Shown here: piece by piece, positions 43,059-52,758 of the stretch
Numbering within the stretch: the first letter of the stretch is position 1
Layout of the letters: every line of letters starts with the position of its first letter
Source of the DNA: Pseudofrankia sp. DC12
Lineage (GTDB): Bacteria > Actinomycetota > Actinomycetes > Frankiales > Frankiaceae
Length of the DNA: 64,000 nt
Reading direction: 5' to 3'
Assembly (NCBI RefSeq): GCF_000966285.1
Contig: NZ_KQ031391.1
Coordinates: forward strand, 5,208,430-5,272,429
Program-made: the position numbers and the translations under genes
The notes under the pieces: model-generated
The model's database searches: none
Told to the model about the DNA's origin: nothing
The model's input: only the letters and a program-made list of their open reading frames with translations

Positions 43059-43616
43059 CTAGCTGCCGGTGGCGTCGGCGCTGGTTCGGGGATAGAGGGC
43101 GGCGCGGGCGACGTCGAGCCGGAGCTCGTCGAGCGAGTCGGCCTGCCTGCGGGCGCGGTGGACCAGGGCATCGAGGCGGCCCGGGTCGAGGCGGTAGTCC
43201 TGCTCGGCGAGCGCCCGCAGCGTCGTCCAGGCCGTCCACCTGCGCTCGACCGAGAGTCGCAGCGTCTCCAGCTCGAGCGCCGGGCGCAGCGGCGAACGGG
43301 CGATCCGCTGACCGGTGGGCGTGCACCGGGACGCGGCGTCGACGAGCAGGCCCACGGCCGCCTGGTAGTAGCTGGCCGCGATACCGAGCCGTTCCATCAG
43401 GGCGCGCACCGACGCCTGGTCCTGCGCGAGCTCGATGCCGATCCCGGTGAGAGCCACGCCCATGGCCGAGTCTCGGTGCGCCTCGGCCATCCGTCGTGCC
43501 AGCCGCAGCGCCGCCGCCGCGTCGACGAGCTGATGGTTGAGGTAGCCGGTCAGCAGCCGGTGCCCGTCCTCACCCGCCAGCCACCCCGGCGGCGCGGCCC
43601 GGCGCGGTTCCGTCAT
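43059..43616 (-). CDS. Hypothetical helical protein
   Basis: A 185-residue all-helical, soluble protein (WLAGEDGHRLLTGYLNHQLV, MGVALTGIGIELAQDQASVR, YYQAAVGLLVDAASRC). The pattern resembles ferritin-like or four-helix proteins, and no family is recognised with certainty. The ATG at 43616 is preferred over a TTG at 43649. It follows the crotonase at 43704-44459 on the same strand after about 90 bases. Confidence 0.65.
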   Translation of the reverse strand: MTEPRRAAPPGWLAGEDGHRLLTGYLNHQLVDAAAALRLARRMAEAHRDSAMGVALTGIGIELAQDQASVRALMERLGIAASYYQAAVGLLVDAASRCTPTGQRIARSPLRPALELETLRLSVERRWTAWTTLRALAEQDYRLDPGRLDALVHRARRQADSLDELRLDVARAALYPRTSADATGS

Positions 43617-43703
43617 CCCCCAAGGCTCACCCTCCACGCCCGGCCGCAAACCCAGCCGTCCAGCCGTCCGCCACCAGGGGTGGTGCCCGGCCGGGCTACC
43701 CCC

Positions 43704-44459
43704 TCAAGCCAGGTGAGCCGTCTGTGGCTCGGCTTTGCGGCGCATGGACCACATCTGGGGGGAGCGTTCGACTTCGACGCCGACGTCCCAGGTGACGCCT
43801 GGATTGCCGGTCTCGCGGCGGAACGAGGCGACGGCCCGCCGGGAGAGGTCCGGGTCGGCGGCGGCGCGGGCGGCCAGCTCGAAGGCGGTCGCGTCGACGT
43901 CGGCGTCCTCGACGGCGGTCCACGCCAGGCCGAGCTCGACCGCGCGCGTCCCGGACAGCTGCGCGTCGAACAGGCCCATGGCGGCCGCGGTCTCCCGGCC
44001 GGCCGCGCGGTCGAGCAACGCGAAGTGGCCGCCGCCGGGGTGCAGCCCGATCCGCAGGAACCCGGAGATCAGCCGGGCGTCGTGGGCGACGACCCGCAGG
44101 TCGGGGGCGAGCGCCAGGTTCATCCCGGCGCCGACGGCCGCGCCGCGGATCGCCGCGATGGTCGGCGTCTTCACCTGGCCGACCCGCAGGAAGGCCTGGT
44201 AGATCGCCTCGATGGCCGTGAAGTGGACGTCCGCGGCGGGATCCGTTCCGGCCGCGCCGAGCACCGCGCGGTCCGCGCCGGCGCAGAACGACGTGCCGCC
44301 GCCGATGACGACCGCGCCGACCCCTCGGTCCGCGTCCGCCTCGTCGAGGGCCGCGACCAGCTCCGCCGCCATCGCCAGCGTGAGGGCGTTGCGCCGGGCG
44401 GGCGCGTCCAGCGTCACGACGGCCACACCGTCGCTGACCTCGTAACGGATCTCGCTCAT
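43704..44459 (-). CDS. Enoyl-CoA hydratase/isomerase family protein
   Basis: A 251-residue crotonase. Motifs are GGGTSFCAGADRAVLG and RGAAVGAGMNLALAPDLRVV, then SGFLRIGLHPGGGHFALLDR. The position of the first glutamate holds Asn and the second region lacks PE, so a hydratase mechanism is doubtful; isomerase or other crotonase chemistry is more likely. Length is normal and the ATG at 44459 is unambiguous. Confidence 0.88.
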   Translation of the reverse strand: MSEIRYEVSDGVAVVTLDAPARRNALTLAMAAELVAALDEADADRGVGAVVIGGGTSFCAGADRAVLGAAGTDPAADVHFTAIEAIYQAFLRVGQVKTPTIAAIRGAAVGAGMNLALAPDLRVVAHDARLISGFLRIGLHPGGGHFALLDRAAGRETAAAMGLFDAQLSGTRAVELGLAWTAVEDADVDATAFELAARAAADPDLSRRAVASFRRETGNPGVTWDVGVEVERSPQMWSMRRKAEPQTAHLA

Positions 44460-44589
44460 GGTCCGTCCCTGTGCGGTGAGGCGGGTGGGGAACGCGGGAA
44501 CGGGCGCCGGGTTGGCCGTCGGCCCGTTCCGTCGAAGGCAAGCTACTAGTGCGGAACGCGCGCTGCCTGCGGCTGTGCCCTAGCCCGCG

Positions 44590-44686
44590 TCAGTCCGTGG
44601 CCCGGCGGCGGTAGAGGCTGACGGCGAGCGGGGCGAAGACCGCGAGGATCGCCACCGACCAGAGGACCGCCGCCTCGCTGCGTGAG
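44590..44686 (-). pseudogene. ABC-2 type permease, C-terminal remnant
   Basis: The last 32 residues, FSRSEAAVLWSVAILAVFAP then LAVSLYRRRATD and stop, resemble the final membrane helix and basic tail of drug-efflux ABC permeases. The rest is missing at about 44686, where a TetR gene on the other strand begins in mid-domain. This marks a deletion junction between divergent genes. Confidence 0.6.
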
Positions 44687-45199
44687 AACGCCGAGCGGAC
44701 GGGCTTCTCGAAGGCGGCCCTCTACTACCACTTCGCCAGCAAGGACGACATCCTGCTGGCGCTGCACCTGCGGCTGCACGAGCTGGGGCGGGCCACCATC
44801 GAGCAGATCGGCTGGGACCGGGTCGCCCCGAGCGACTGGGTGGGCATGCTGGACGACTTCATCGACCAGCTGTTCGAGAACCGGAAGCTGTTCCTCCTGC
44901 ACATGCGCAACCACGGCTCGCTCGAGCGGATCGCGCACAGCCACGACGACGAGAACCTGGACATCGAGGAGCGGTTCCGCGCACTGCTGAGCGACGCACG
45001 GGTGCCGCGGGTGCCGCGGCTGCGGCTGTCGTTCGCCTTCGGCGCGGTGGCCCCGGGGATGGCGATGTCCAGCGAGATGTTCGAGGACGTCCCGATCGAC
45101 GAGCTGCGGACGGAGCTGCGCGCGGCGGTCCAAGACGTGCTGGGCCCCATGGCCGTGCCCGGTGTCCCGGGCTCGGCTGGGACGCCGGCCACCTCTTGA
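44681..45199 (+). pseudogene. TetR regulator lacking its N-terminus
   Basis: The frame reads RENAERTGFSKAALYYHFAS and KDDILLALHLRLHELGRATI, the second half of a TetR HTH, then a normal ligand domain (MLDDFIDQLFENRKLFLLHM to VQDVLGP). The first about 35 residues and start are lost into the ABC-permease remnant. ATG 44840 could start a headless ligand domain. It therefore cannot bind DNA. Confidence 0.75.
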
Positions 45200-45351
45200 A
45201 GGGCAGCCTCGCCGGGGGCGCCGGCCCGGAACGGCCGCAGCCGGTCACGGCCTGGCCGCCTGCGGGAGCCGGCCTCTGCCGGCCGTGCGCCGGATGGCCG
45301 CGCCGGACCGCGTCGACAGGTGCCCTGGCCGGCTTTAGCACGCGGTTTCGC

Positions 45352-45367
45352 TGTCTGTCAACAGACA
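45352..45367. promoter_or_regulatory. Perfect palindromic operator
   Basis: TGTCTGTCAACAGACA is a perfect 7-bp inverted repeat with a 2-bp spacer, typical of TetR operators. It lies about 150 bases upstream of the GH140-like gene and 150 bases after the broken TetR gene, whose former target it may be. Confidence 0.6.
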
Positions 45368-45524
45368 CGTGCTGCCGGGGTCTCAGGCTGCCCGGGTACA
45401 GTTCGGGCTGCCCACGATCGTTGCCTTATGTCCCGGCCGTGGTGATCCGTCTGGCCTCGCTCGTCGACCACGGTCCGCGCCTCGTGCGACGCGAGTGACT
45501 GGTTTCTGGAGTGCCTTGAGGTCC

Positions 45525-46832
45525 ATGCCGTCGTCAGGAGTGCCGGACGCGTCCCGCTGGGGCCTCCCATGCTTCCTGGCTGACACATGGTGGTTCGCGC
45601 TCACCGGACGGCTCTCCGACGACCGGTTCGCCGAGCTGGCCCGGCTCCGCGCCGGCCAGGGCTTCACCGCCGTGCAGCTCGTCGTGGGCATACCGCCCGA
45701 GGTCGGCCCCGGCAACCGCAACGCCTGGAGCGCGGCCGGCCCGGCCTGGTTCCTGGACGGCCGGCCCAACCCCGGCTATCTCGACCGGGCCAGGGAGAAG
45801 ATCCAGACTCTCAACGCCGCCGGGCTCACGGCCGTCGTCTACGGCTGCTGGGGCCACCAGCTCGCGTGGCTCGGGGTGTCCGGCGCGCGGCGCTGGTGGG
45901 ACAGCCTCGTCGAACGGCTTGACGACCTGGACGTCGTCTACTGCGTGAGCGGCGAGACCAATCTGTGGATCGGCGCCGAGTCCATGCTTCTCCCGGACCG
46001 GACGACCGACGACCTGATTCCCGCCGCCGTCAGGAGCCAGCTGTCCAGCCGGGTGCTGACCAGCCGCGGGTCCCCGGCGGCTCGCGCCGTGCTGCGCCGG
46101 CTTCGGCGCTCCTACGTCCGTAACCGGCACGCCAGCGCCCTTGGGGCCCGCCGCACGGGCTGGGACACCGTCCTGGCCGGCCTCGCCGCGGCGACCGGCC
46201 GGCCGCTGCTCGCGCATGTCGTCTCGGGTGAGACCAGCGCCGACGCCCTCGACCGTGACGACCTGCTTGCCGCCGTGACCGTGCAGACCGGGCACGACCA
46301 GGCCAGCCGGCGGCTGCTGTGGGAGTGGCCCGCGCGGGTCGCCGAGCGGTTCCCGGGCCGGCCATTCGTCAACCTGGAGCCCTGGTACGAGGGAATCCTC
46401 GACGACTTCGGCACCGACGACCAGCTTTTCGCGTACTGGGTGTCGATGCTGTCCGGCGCTGCGGCCTACTGCTACGGCGCCCACGGGATGTGGAACGTCG
46501 GCGACGGCGCGTTCCTCGCCCACTGGGGCAAGCAGAGCCTCGATGACGCCGCCGCGCTGACCACCCCGGCGCTGCTCGGCGCGAGCCACCGGGTGCTGCG
46601 CGCGGCGGGCTGGCCGGACGCCGCCGGCACGACCACCGTCGACGCCCCTGGGGGCGCGCTGCGGTCCATCAACCGGTCCAGGCACGGCGGGGTGGGCGCG
46701 GTGACGTTCTTCCCCGACGGCTCGCGCGCCGTCCGGGCGCCGGGCGCCGCCGGTGCCCGCTACTTCGCCCCTGACCTGGGTGAGTTCGTCGCGCACGGGG
46801 CACGGGAGGGCCCACTCGTGGTGCTGACCTGA
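45525..46832 (+). CDS. DUF4038/GH140-like glycoside hydrolase
   Basis: A 435-residue TIM-barrel hydrolase. The N-terminal LPCFLADTWWFALTGRLSDD and LARLRAGQGFTAVQLVVG match the DUF4038 apiosidase-like fold; NAWSAAGPAWFLDGRPNPGY and YCVSGETNLW carry likely acidic residues. It has no signal peptide, so it acts inside the cell on imported oligosaccharides. The start is uncertain: ATG 45525 after GAGG, or GTG 45495. It begins a sugar locus with the dehydrogenase and GH3 genes. Confidence 0.85.
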   Translation: MPSSGVPDASRWGLPCFLADTWWFALTGRLSDDRFAELARLRAGQGFTAVQLVVGIPPEVGPGNRNAWSAAGPAWFLDGRPNPGYLDRAREKIQTLNAAGLTAVVYGCWGHQLAWLGVSGARRWWDSLVERLDDLDVVYCVSGETNLWIGAESMLLPDRTTDDLIPAAVRSQLSSRVLTSRGSPAARAVLRRLRRSYVRNRHASALGARRTGWDTVLAGLAAATGRPLLAHVVSGETSADALDRDDLLAAVTVQTGHDQASRRLLWEWPARVAERFPGRPFVNLEPWYEGILDDFGTDDQLFAYWVSMLSGAAAYCYGAHGMWNVGDGAFLAHWGKQSLDDAAALTTPALLGASHRVLRAAGWPDAAGTTTVDAPGGALRSINRSRHGGVGAVTFFPDGSRAVRAPGAAGARYFAPDLGEFVAHGAREGPLVVLT

Positions 46833-47005
46833 CCTGGCCCGGAGCTGGTGCGACGGCGGGAGCTGCGGGCGTGACGAGCCCACGGCCAACTGTGGGGAAC
46901 GGTAAGTGAGGGAGGTCACTGATGCCCGGTAGGTGGTGGCGTGTCCTCTTCAGCCCGAATGGCGGCGGCATGCGCGCCGGCACTCTGACGACTAGTGAGC
47001 GCTGA

Positions 47006-48301
47006 ATGACTACAAGAACCGTGCGGTCCGCCTCCCACGTCGTGTGGCCGACCGCCGCCGCCGCGGCGGCGCCGATGCTGCTGCCGACCGACGTGAGGGT
47101 CGGGATCGTCGGCACCGGCTACACCGCGCGCGGCCTCGCGCACGTGCTGAGCCGGACCCCGCGGCTGACCGTGTCCAGCGTCCTGACCCGGCGCCCGCTC
47201 GACGAGGTCGACGGGCCGTGGGCCGGGCTGCTGACCCACTCGACCGACCGGCTCGTCGCGCAGTCGGACCTCGTCATCATCACCACCGGAGACCCGGTCC
47301 ACGGGACCGAGGTCGCCGTCGAGGCCCTGGCGGCCAGGCTGCCGGTCATCACGATGGACGCCGAGCTGCAGGTGACCGCCGGCTCCTACCTGGCGAGTCT
47401 CGGCGTGGTCGTCGAGGCCCAGGGCGACCAGCCGGGCAGCCTCGCCCTGCTCGCGCACGAGGTCAGGCAGATGGGCCTGACCCCGCTGGTCTACGGCAAC
47501 ATCAAGGGGTTCCTGAACCACGACCCGAAACCGGCCGAGATGGCCTACTGGGCCGAGCGCCAGGGGATCTCGCTGACCCAGGTCACGTCGTTCACGGACG
47601 GCACGAAGCTGCAGATCGAGCAGGCTCTGGTCGCCAACGGCCTGGGGGCGACGATCGCCCGCCGCGGCCTGCTCGGGCCGCGCACGGACTCCGTCCCGAC
47701 CGGTGCCCTGCCGCTCGCCGAGGCGGCGACCACCCTCGGCACTGCGATCGCCGACTACGTGCTCCCAGAGCGGGGTAGCCCTGGCGTGTTCGTCGTCGCG
47801 ACGTTCGAGGAGGAGCTCGGCGAGTTCCTCCGGTACTACAAGGTCCGGCTCGGCGACTCGCCGTATGTGCTGCTGGAGCGGCCGTTCCACCTCTGCAACC
47901 TGGAGGTCCCGCTCACGGTCGACCGGCTGCTGCGCGGCGACCCGGTCGCTTTCAACAACGGCCAGCGCCCGCGGGTGGGTGTCGCGGCCGTCGCCAAGCG
48001 CCCGCTCGCGGCGGGTGAGCGGATCGAGACCGCGATCGGCGGGTTCGCGGTGCGCGGCGAGGCGGTGCTGATCGCCGACGAGCCCGACCACGTGCCGATC
48101 GGCCTGCTGGCCGGCGCGACCGTCGAGCGCCCGGTCGCCCCCGGCGAGACGCTGCGGTTCGCCGACGTGTCCGTGCCGGAGAGCCTGGCCCTGCGGGCCT
48201 GGCGCTGGACGCTCGAGGCGGCTCGCTCGACGCTGGGGGTCGCCGGCCAGGGCCGGCCCGCGTCCCTGCCCCTGCAGGCTCAGCCCGGCGCCCGCCCGTA
48301 G
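47006..48301 (+). CDS. SAF-domain homoserine-dehydrogenase-like oxidoreductase
   Basis: A 431-residue NAD(P)-dependent enzyme. The Rossmann loop is VRVGIVGTGYTARGLAHVL, the central region LVYGNIKGFLNHDPKPAEMA and SFTDGTKLQIEQALVANGLG, and a C-terminal SAF-like domain reads VAKRPLAAGERIETAIGGFA with FADVSVPESLALRAW. Such fusions are seen in sugar and branched-chain polyol metabolism, but substrate is unknown. It lies between two glycosidases, so oxidation or isomerisation of the released sugar is likely. Confidence 0.88.
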   Translation: MTTRTVRSASHVVWPTAAAAAAPMLLPTDVRVGIVGTGYTARGLAHVLSRTPRLTVSSVLTRRPLDEVDGPWAGLLTHSTDRLVAQSDLVIITTGDPVHGTEVAVEALAARLPVITMDAELQVTAGSYLASLGVVVEAQGDQPGSLALLAHEVRQMGLTPLVYGNIKGFLNHDPKPAEMAYWAERQGISLTQVTSFTDGTKLQIEQALVANGLGATIARRGLLGPRTDSVPTGALPLAEAATTLGTAIADYVLPERGSPGVFVVATFEEELGEFLRYYKVRLGDSPYVLLERPFHLCNLEVPLTVDRLLRGDPVAFNNGQRPRVGVAAVAKRPLAAGERIETAIGGFAVRGEAVLIADEPDHVPIGLLAGATVERPVAPGETLRFADVSVPESLALRAWRWTLEAARSTLGVAGQGRPASLPLQAQPGARP

Positions 48302-48571
48302 CTCGCCGCGGCGGTCGCCCGCTCGCCCCGGCCGGGTCACGTACCCGGCGCCCGGAACGAGCGCGCACCGAATCCGCGGGTGGGTGGCCGCGGGTGGGTA
48401 CGCACGACGTCCTAAGGGTCGGTTCGGTACAACTCTCCAGCTACTGGAACTTACTACTATTTCATTGTGGAAGTTGGGCCCGCTCCCGGCGACGCCGACC
48501 ACACGCGGTGGCCAGCCCCGCCGGGGCCAGCCGGCCACCCCGCTGGATGAGAGACGGCCGGGGCCTGCCGG

Positions 48572-51196
48572 GTGGACGATGAGCGCGTGACGGACACAGC
48601 CGAGAAGCTCGTCGTCGAGGCGCTCGCCGGGCTGGACCTGGCGGCCCGGGTCCGGCTGCTGACCGGGGCCACGTTCTGGCGGACCCACCCGGCACCCGAG
48701 GTCGGGCTGGCGGCGATGGTGCTGTCCGACGGGCCGGCCGGTGTGCGCGGCGAGCGGGCCGACGAGCGGGAACCGTCAGCGAGCCTGCCCTGCCCGTCCG
48801 CGCTCGCGGCCAGCTGGGACGAGGCCCTGCTGCGCCGGGTCGGGCGTCTCGTCGCCGCGCAGGCCCGGGCGAAGGGCGTGCACGTCGTGCTCGGGCCGAC
48901 CGTCAACCTGCACCGCAGCCCGCTCGGCGGCCGTCATTTCGAGTGCCTCTCGGAGGACCCCCTACTCACCGCGCGGGCCGGCGGGGCGCTGGTCCGCGGC
49001 ATCCAGGAGGGCGGGGTCGCCGCGACGGTGAAGCACTACGTCGCGAACGAGTCCGAGACCGACCGGTTCACCGTCGACGCCCGCGTGGACGAGCGCGCGC
49101 TGCGTGAGGTCTACCTCGCGCCCTTCGAGTCGCTCGTCACCGAGGCCGGCGCCTGGGCGGTGATGGCCGCCTACAACAGCGTCGCCGGCGTGACGATGAC
49201 CGAGAACCCGCTGCTGCGCGACCCGCTGAAGGACCTCTGGGGCTTCGACGGCGTCGTCGTCTCGGACTGGTTCGCGAGTCGGTCGGCGGTCCCGGCCGCG
49301 CTGTCAGGCCTCGACCTCGTGATGCCCGGCCCGTTCGGCCCGTGGGGGCCGGCGCTGGTAGCCGCCGTCGAGTCCGGCGAGGTCCCGGCGGAGCTCGTCG
49401 AGGACAAGGTTCGCCGGCTGCTGCGCCTCGCCGCCCGGGTCGGCGCCCTGCCCGGACCCGCTCCGGACGACTCGGCGGTCGGGCGTACCGCCGGTTCCGG
49501 ACCGTCGGCGGACGCGCGGCCGGTGGACCCGCGGCCGGTGGATGAGGGCGCCGACCCGGCCGGGCCGCGGGCGCGGGCCCTGCTGCGGGAGGCCGCCGCG
49601 GCCGGCATGGTGCTGCTGCGCAACGAGGGCGCGCTGCTTCCGTGGAATGATTTCGGGCCGCCCGGCCCGGGGCGGCCCCAGGCCGCCGGCCGGCGGCGGA
49701 TCGCCGTCATCGGGCCGAACGCCACGCTGCCGCGCGGCCAGGGCGGTGGCAGCGCCACCGTCTTCCCGCCGCACCTGGTCGGTCCGGCGGCCGGGCTGCG
49801 CGCCGCGCTTGGCGACGACGTCGAGGTGGTGACCGCGACCGGCGTGCGCGCCGAGCCCTGGCCGGCGCCGCTGACGACGGACAACGCCCGGGACCCGGTC
49901 TCCGGGCAGCCCGGGCTGCGGCTGCGCTTCCTCGGCACGCGTGGCCAGGAGCTGCGCGCCGAGCGCCGCCTGGCCGGCCGGCTGCTGTTCATGGACGACC
50001 CGGTACTGACGGACTGCGCGCGGATCGAGGCGACCGCACTCATCCGGGCGCAGGCCACCGGACGTCACTCGTTCGGCCTGGCCGGCACCGGCGGATTCAC
50101 GCTGACCGTCACGGTCGACGGCGTCGAGACCGTTCTGTTCGACGGTGTCATGGAGCCACCGGACGGGGACATCGTCGCCGGCTTCCTGCGGCCCGCGGTC
50201 TGGTGGGACGGCCTGGACGTGACAGCCGGCCAGGATGTGCTGGTCACGCTGCGCCACGAGCTGCTCGCCGGGATGCCGGTCGCCTCGTTCGGGCTGCTCG
50301 CCGAGGAGCCGTCGGCGCCGCCCGAGGTGGAGCTGGAGTCGGCCGTCGCGCTGGCGGCGTCGGCCGACGCGGTGGTGGTCGTCGTCGGGACCAGCGAGCG
50401 GGCCGAGAGCGAGGGCGTCGACCGCGCCGGGCTGGCGCTGCCGGACGGGCAGGACGAACTGGTCCGCCGGGTCGCCGCGGTGAACCCGCGCACGGTGGCG
50501 GTCGTGAACGCGGGCGCGCCGGTGGCGCTGCCCTGGCGCGACGAGGTGGCGGCCGTGCTGCTGTCCTGGTTCCCGGGCCAGGAGTTCGGCGCGGCGCTCG
50601 CCGATGTGCTGCTCGGCCGGGCTGAGCCGGGCGGCCGGCTGCCGACCACCTGGCCAGACCGCGCCGAGGACTGCCCGGTCCTGTCGGTCACACCCGTCGA
50701 GGGGGCGCTCGACTACGCCGAGGGCGTCCACGTCGGTTACCGCGGGTGGGCCCGGCGTACCGGCCCGGCACCCGCCTACCCGTTCGGGCATGGGCTGGGG
50801 TACACCACCTGGTCGTACGAGTCGCTCGACGCTCCGGCCGTCGTCCAGTCGGGTGAGTCCACCCAGGCGATCGTCACCGTTCGCAACACCGGCGCCCGTC
50901 CGGGCCGGACCGTCGTCCAGGCCTATCTGAGCCGGCCCAGCACGGAGGTGGAACGCCCGGCGCTCTGGCTGGCCGGGTTCGCCACCGTCGACGCCGAACC
51001 CGGCCAGGACGTGACGGTCCCCGTCCGGCTCACCGGCCGGGTCCTCGAGCACTGGCGGCCCGCCGTGGCCGGTGCCGAGGCCGGCTGGGTGAGCGAGCCT
51101 GGCGCGTTCGAGCTGCGCGTCGGCCCGTCCAGCGCCAGCCTTCCGCTCGGTACGACGGTCCTGGTGACCGCCGACGGAGCGAAGCGGGTGCTCTGA
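48572..51196 (+). CDS. Glycoside hydrolase family 3 beta-glycosidase
   Basis: An 874-residue retaining exo-glycosidase with the full GH3 layout: N-terminal TIM barrel (LGPTVNLHRSPLGGRHFECL, VKHYVANESETDRFTVDAR) with nucleophile Asp232 in VVSDWFASRS, then the alpha/beta sandwich (AAAAGMVLLRNEGALLPW), an inserted PA14-like module (LLFMDDPVLTDCARIEATAL) and a C-terminal FnIII-like domain (YPFGHGLGYTTW to LPLGTTVLVTADG). There is no signal peptide. The GTG at 48572 is used; a GTG at 48587 is possible. It completes the sugar locus. Confidence 0.93.
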   Translation: MDDERVTDTAEKLVVEALAGLDLAARVRLLTGATFWRTHPAPEVGLAAMVLSDGPAGVRGERADEREPSASLPCPSALAASWDEALLRRVGRLVAAQARAKGVHVVLGPTVNLHRSPLGGRHFECLSEDPLLTARAGGALVRGIQEGGVAATVKHYVANESETDRFTVDARVDERALREVYLAPFESLVTEAGAWAVMAAYNSVAGVTMTENPLLRDPLKDLWGFDGVVVSDWFASRSAVPAALSGLDLVMPGPFGPWGPALVAAVESGEVPAELVEDKVRRLLRLAARVGALPGPAPDDSAVGRTAGSGPSADARPVDPRPVDEGADPAGPRARALLREAAAAGMVLLRNEGALLPWNDFGPPGPGRPQAAGRRRIAVIGPNATLPRGQGGGSATVFPPHLVGPAAGLRAALGDDVEVVTATGVRAEPWPAPLTTDNARDPVSGQPGLRLRFLGTRGQELRAERRLAGRLLFMDDPVLTDCARIEATALIRAQATGRHSFGLAGTGGFTLTVTVDGVETVLFDGVMEPPDGDIVAGFLRPAVWWDGLDVTAGQDVLVTLRHELLAGMPVASFGLLAEEPSAPPEVELESAVALAASADAVVVVVGTSERAESEGVDRAGLALPDGQDELVRRVAAVNPRTVAVVNAGAPVALPWRDEVAAVLLSWFPGQEFGAALADVLLGRAEPGGRLPTTWPDRAEDCPVLSVTPVEGALDYAEGVHVGYRGWARRTGPAPAYPFGHGLGYTTWSYESLDAPAVVQSGESTQAIVTVRNTGARPGRTVVQAYLSRPSTEVERPALWLAGFATVDAEPGQDVTVPVRLTGRVLEHWRPAVAGAEAGWVSEPGAFELRVGPSSASLPLGTTVLVTADGAKRVL

Positions 51197-51475
51197 GCGG
51201 CCCCTGCCGCGCCGCTCCCGCGCGCGGCCAGGCAGCGTGCGCACCCCGCGCCGGGGGACGAGCCCCGGTAGCGGGACGGTGTGCCGGGGGATCGTCCATG
51301 ACTGCCCCGACCTCCGCGGCCGTCCGGGGATCGGCCTGACTGTCATGGGGGCCCCTCTGGGGTTCGCCGCCGCTCTGGCCGGGTACGCCCGCAGCGCACG
51401 GCAAAGTCCTGAAGGACCTCAAGAGCGGCGGAGAACTGTTTTGCGCGCTTTCTCCAGCCGTCCGCCGAGCAGGGG

Positions 51476-52630
51476 ATGCGAGTGGCCGACCTGAACACGA
51501 GCGCGCACAGCGTGGTCCCCGAAGGAGAGACAGCCGCCGGGGGCGACCGGCCCGACGGCGAGGTCCTCGTCCAGTTACGGGTCGATGCCTCCCCTGACGC
51601 GGTGCCGCGGGCCAGGCGGGCGCTGGGCGTCGGTCTCGCGAGCAGGTCGGCGCAGGTGCAAGACCTGATCGGGGACGTCAAGCTGCTGGCCGGCGAGCTC
51701 CTGACGAACGCGGTGCTGCACGGAAGGCCGCCGGTCGACCTGCGGGTCGTCACCCAGCCCGGCTGCCTGCGCCTGGAAGTGGCCGACACCAGCCCGGTGC
51801 CACCGCTGCGGGCCCGCGGCGGCGCCGACACGATGACCGGCCGCGGGATCGCGCTGGTCGCCGCCCTCGCCGCCCGCTGGGGCACCCTGACCAACGGTCA
51901 CGGCAAGGTCGTCTGGGCGGAGCTGGACCTCTCCGAACCGCAGATGTCATCGGCAGCCGGGCCACCGCCAGGGGTGTCAGAGCCGGCGGCGCCACAGCCG
52001 GCGCCACAGCCAGTGCGGCCGGCCACCGGACCAGGGCTACCAGGACCGCCCGCGGCGGTCGAGCAGCGGCCGCCCAGCTGGCTCGAACCGGCGGCCGAGC
52101 CGCGCTATCGCGTCTGCCTCGGCGATGTCCCGACGGAGCTGCTGCTCGCGGCGAAGAGCCACGTCGACAACATCGTGCGTGAGTTCGCCCTGGCCGCGTC
52201 GGGCGCGACCAGTGGCGAGAGCTCGGCCGTGCCACCCGGGCTGGCCGAGCTGATCAGAGAGGTGACCACCGGGTTCGCCGAGGCCAGGCGGGTGATCCGT
52301 GAGCAGGCGATCGAGGCCGCCGCCGCCGGGCAGGAGGCCAGCCGCCTCGAGCTGTTCCTGCCCGCGAGCGCCGCGGAGGCCGGCGAGCGGTACCTGGCCG
52401 CGCTCGACCAGGCGGACGAGTACGCCCGGCAGGACCGGCTGCTGACTCTGGAGGCGCCGGCGCGGCACTGGGCCTTCCGGCGTTGGTACGTCTCGTCGCT
52501 GGTGGACCAGCTGCGCGCCGCGGCCAGCGGCGAGCCGCCGCCGGACCCGCTCAGCTTCGAGGACTTCCTGCGCCAGCGCGACAGCTCCCAGCCGCGCCCG
52601 CGGCCCGCCATCGACGCCGAGCCCACCTGA
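51476..52630 (+). CDS. RsbW/SpoIIAB-like anti-sigma kinase with C-terminal helical domain
   Basis: A 384-residue ATP-binding regulator. The HATPase part has the N box LLAGELLTNAVLHGRPPVDL, G1 RLEVADTSP and G2 GRGIALVAALAARWG. A Pro/Ala-rich linker follows (residues about 165-205), then a helical domain (PTELLLAAKSHVDNIVREFA, YARQDRLLTLEAPARHWAFR) that is not recognised. Such proteins phosphorylate STAS antagonists or sequester sigma factors; no STAS gene is adjacent. Confidence 0.88.
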   Translation: MRVADLNTSAHSVVPEGETAAGGDRPDGEVLVQLRVDASPDAVPRARRALGVGLASRSAQVQDLIGDVKLLAGELLTNAVLHGRPPVDLRVVTQPGCLRLEVADTSPVPPLRARGGADTMTGRGIALVAALAARWGTLTNGHGKVVWAELDLSEPQMSSAAGPPPGVSEPAAPQPAPQPVRPATGPGLPGPPAAVEQRPPSWLEPAAEPRYRVCLGDVPTELLLAAKSHVDNIVREFALAASGATSGESSAVPPGLAELIREVTTGFAEARRVIREQAIEAAAAGQEASRLELFLPASAAEAGERYLAALDQADEYARQDRLLTLEAPARHWAFRRWYVSSLVDQLRAAASGEPPPDPLSFEDFLRQRDSSQPRPRPAIDAEPT

Positions 52631-52758
52631 CCTCCTCGTCGCGACGGCCGCGTCGCGATTGGCGTTCGCCGCGGGCTACCCGACGGGCCCCTTGGTCCCC
52701 TACCGTCGCCTTCGGGTTGACTTGCCCTGACAGCGCAGGTCAGGGGACGGGGGCGGCA

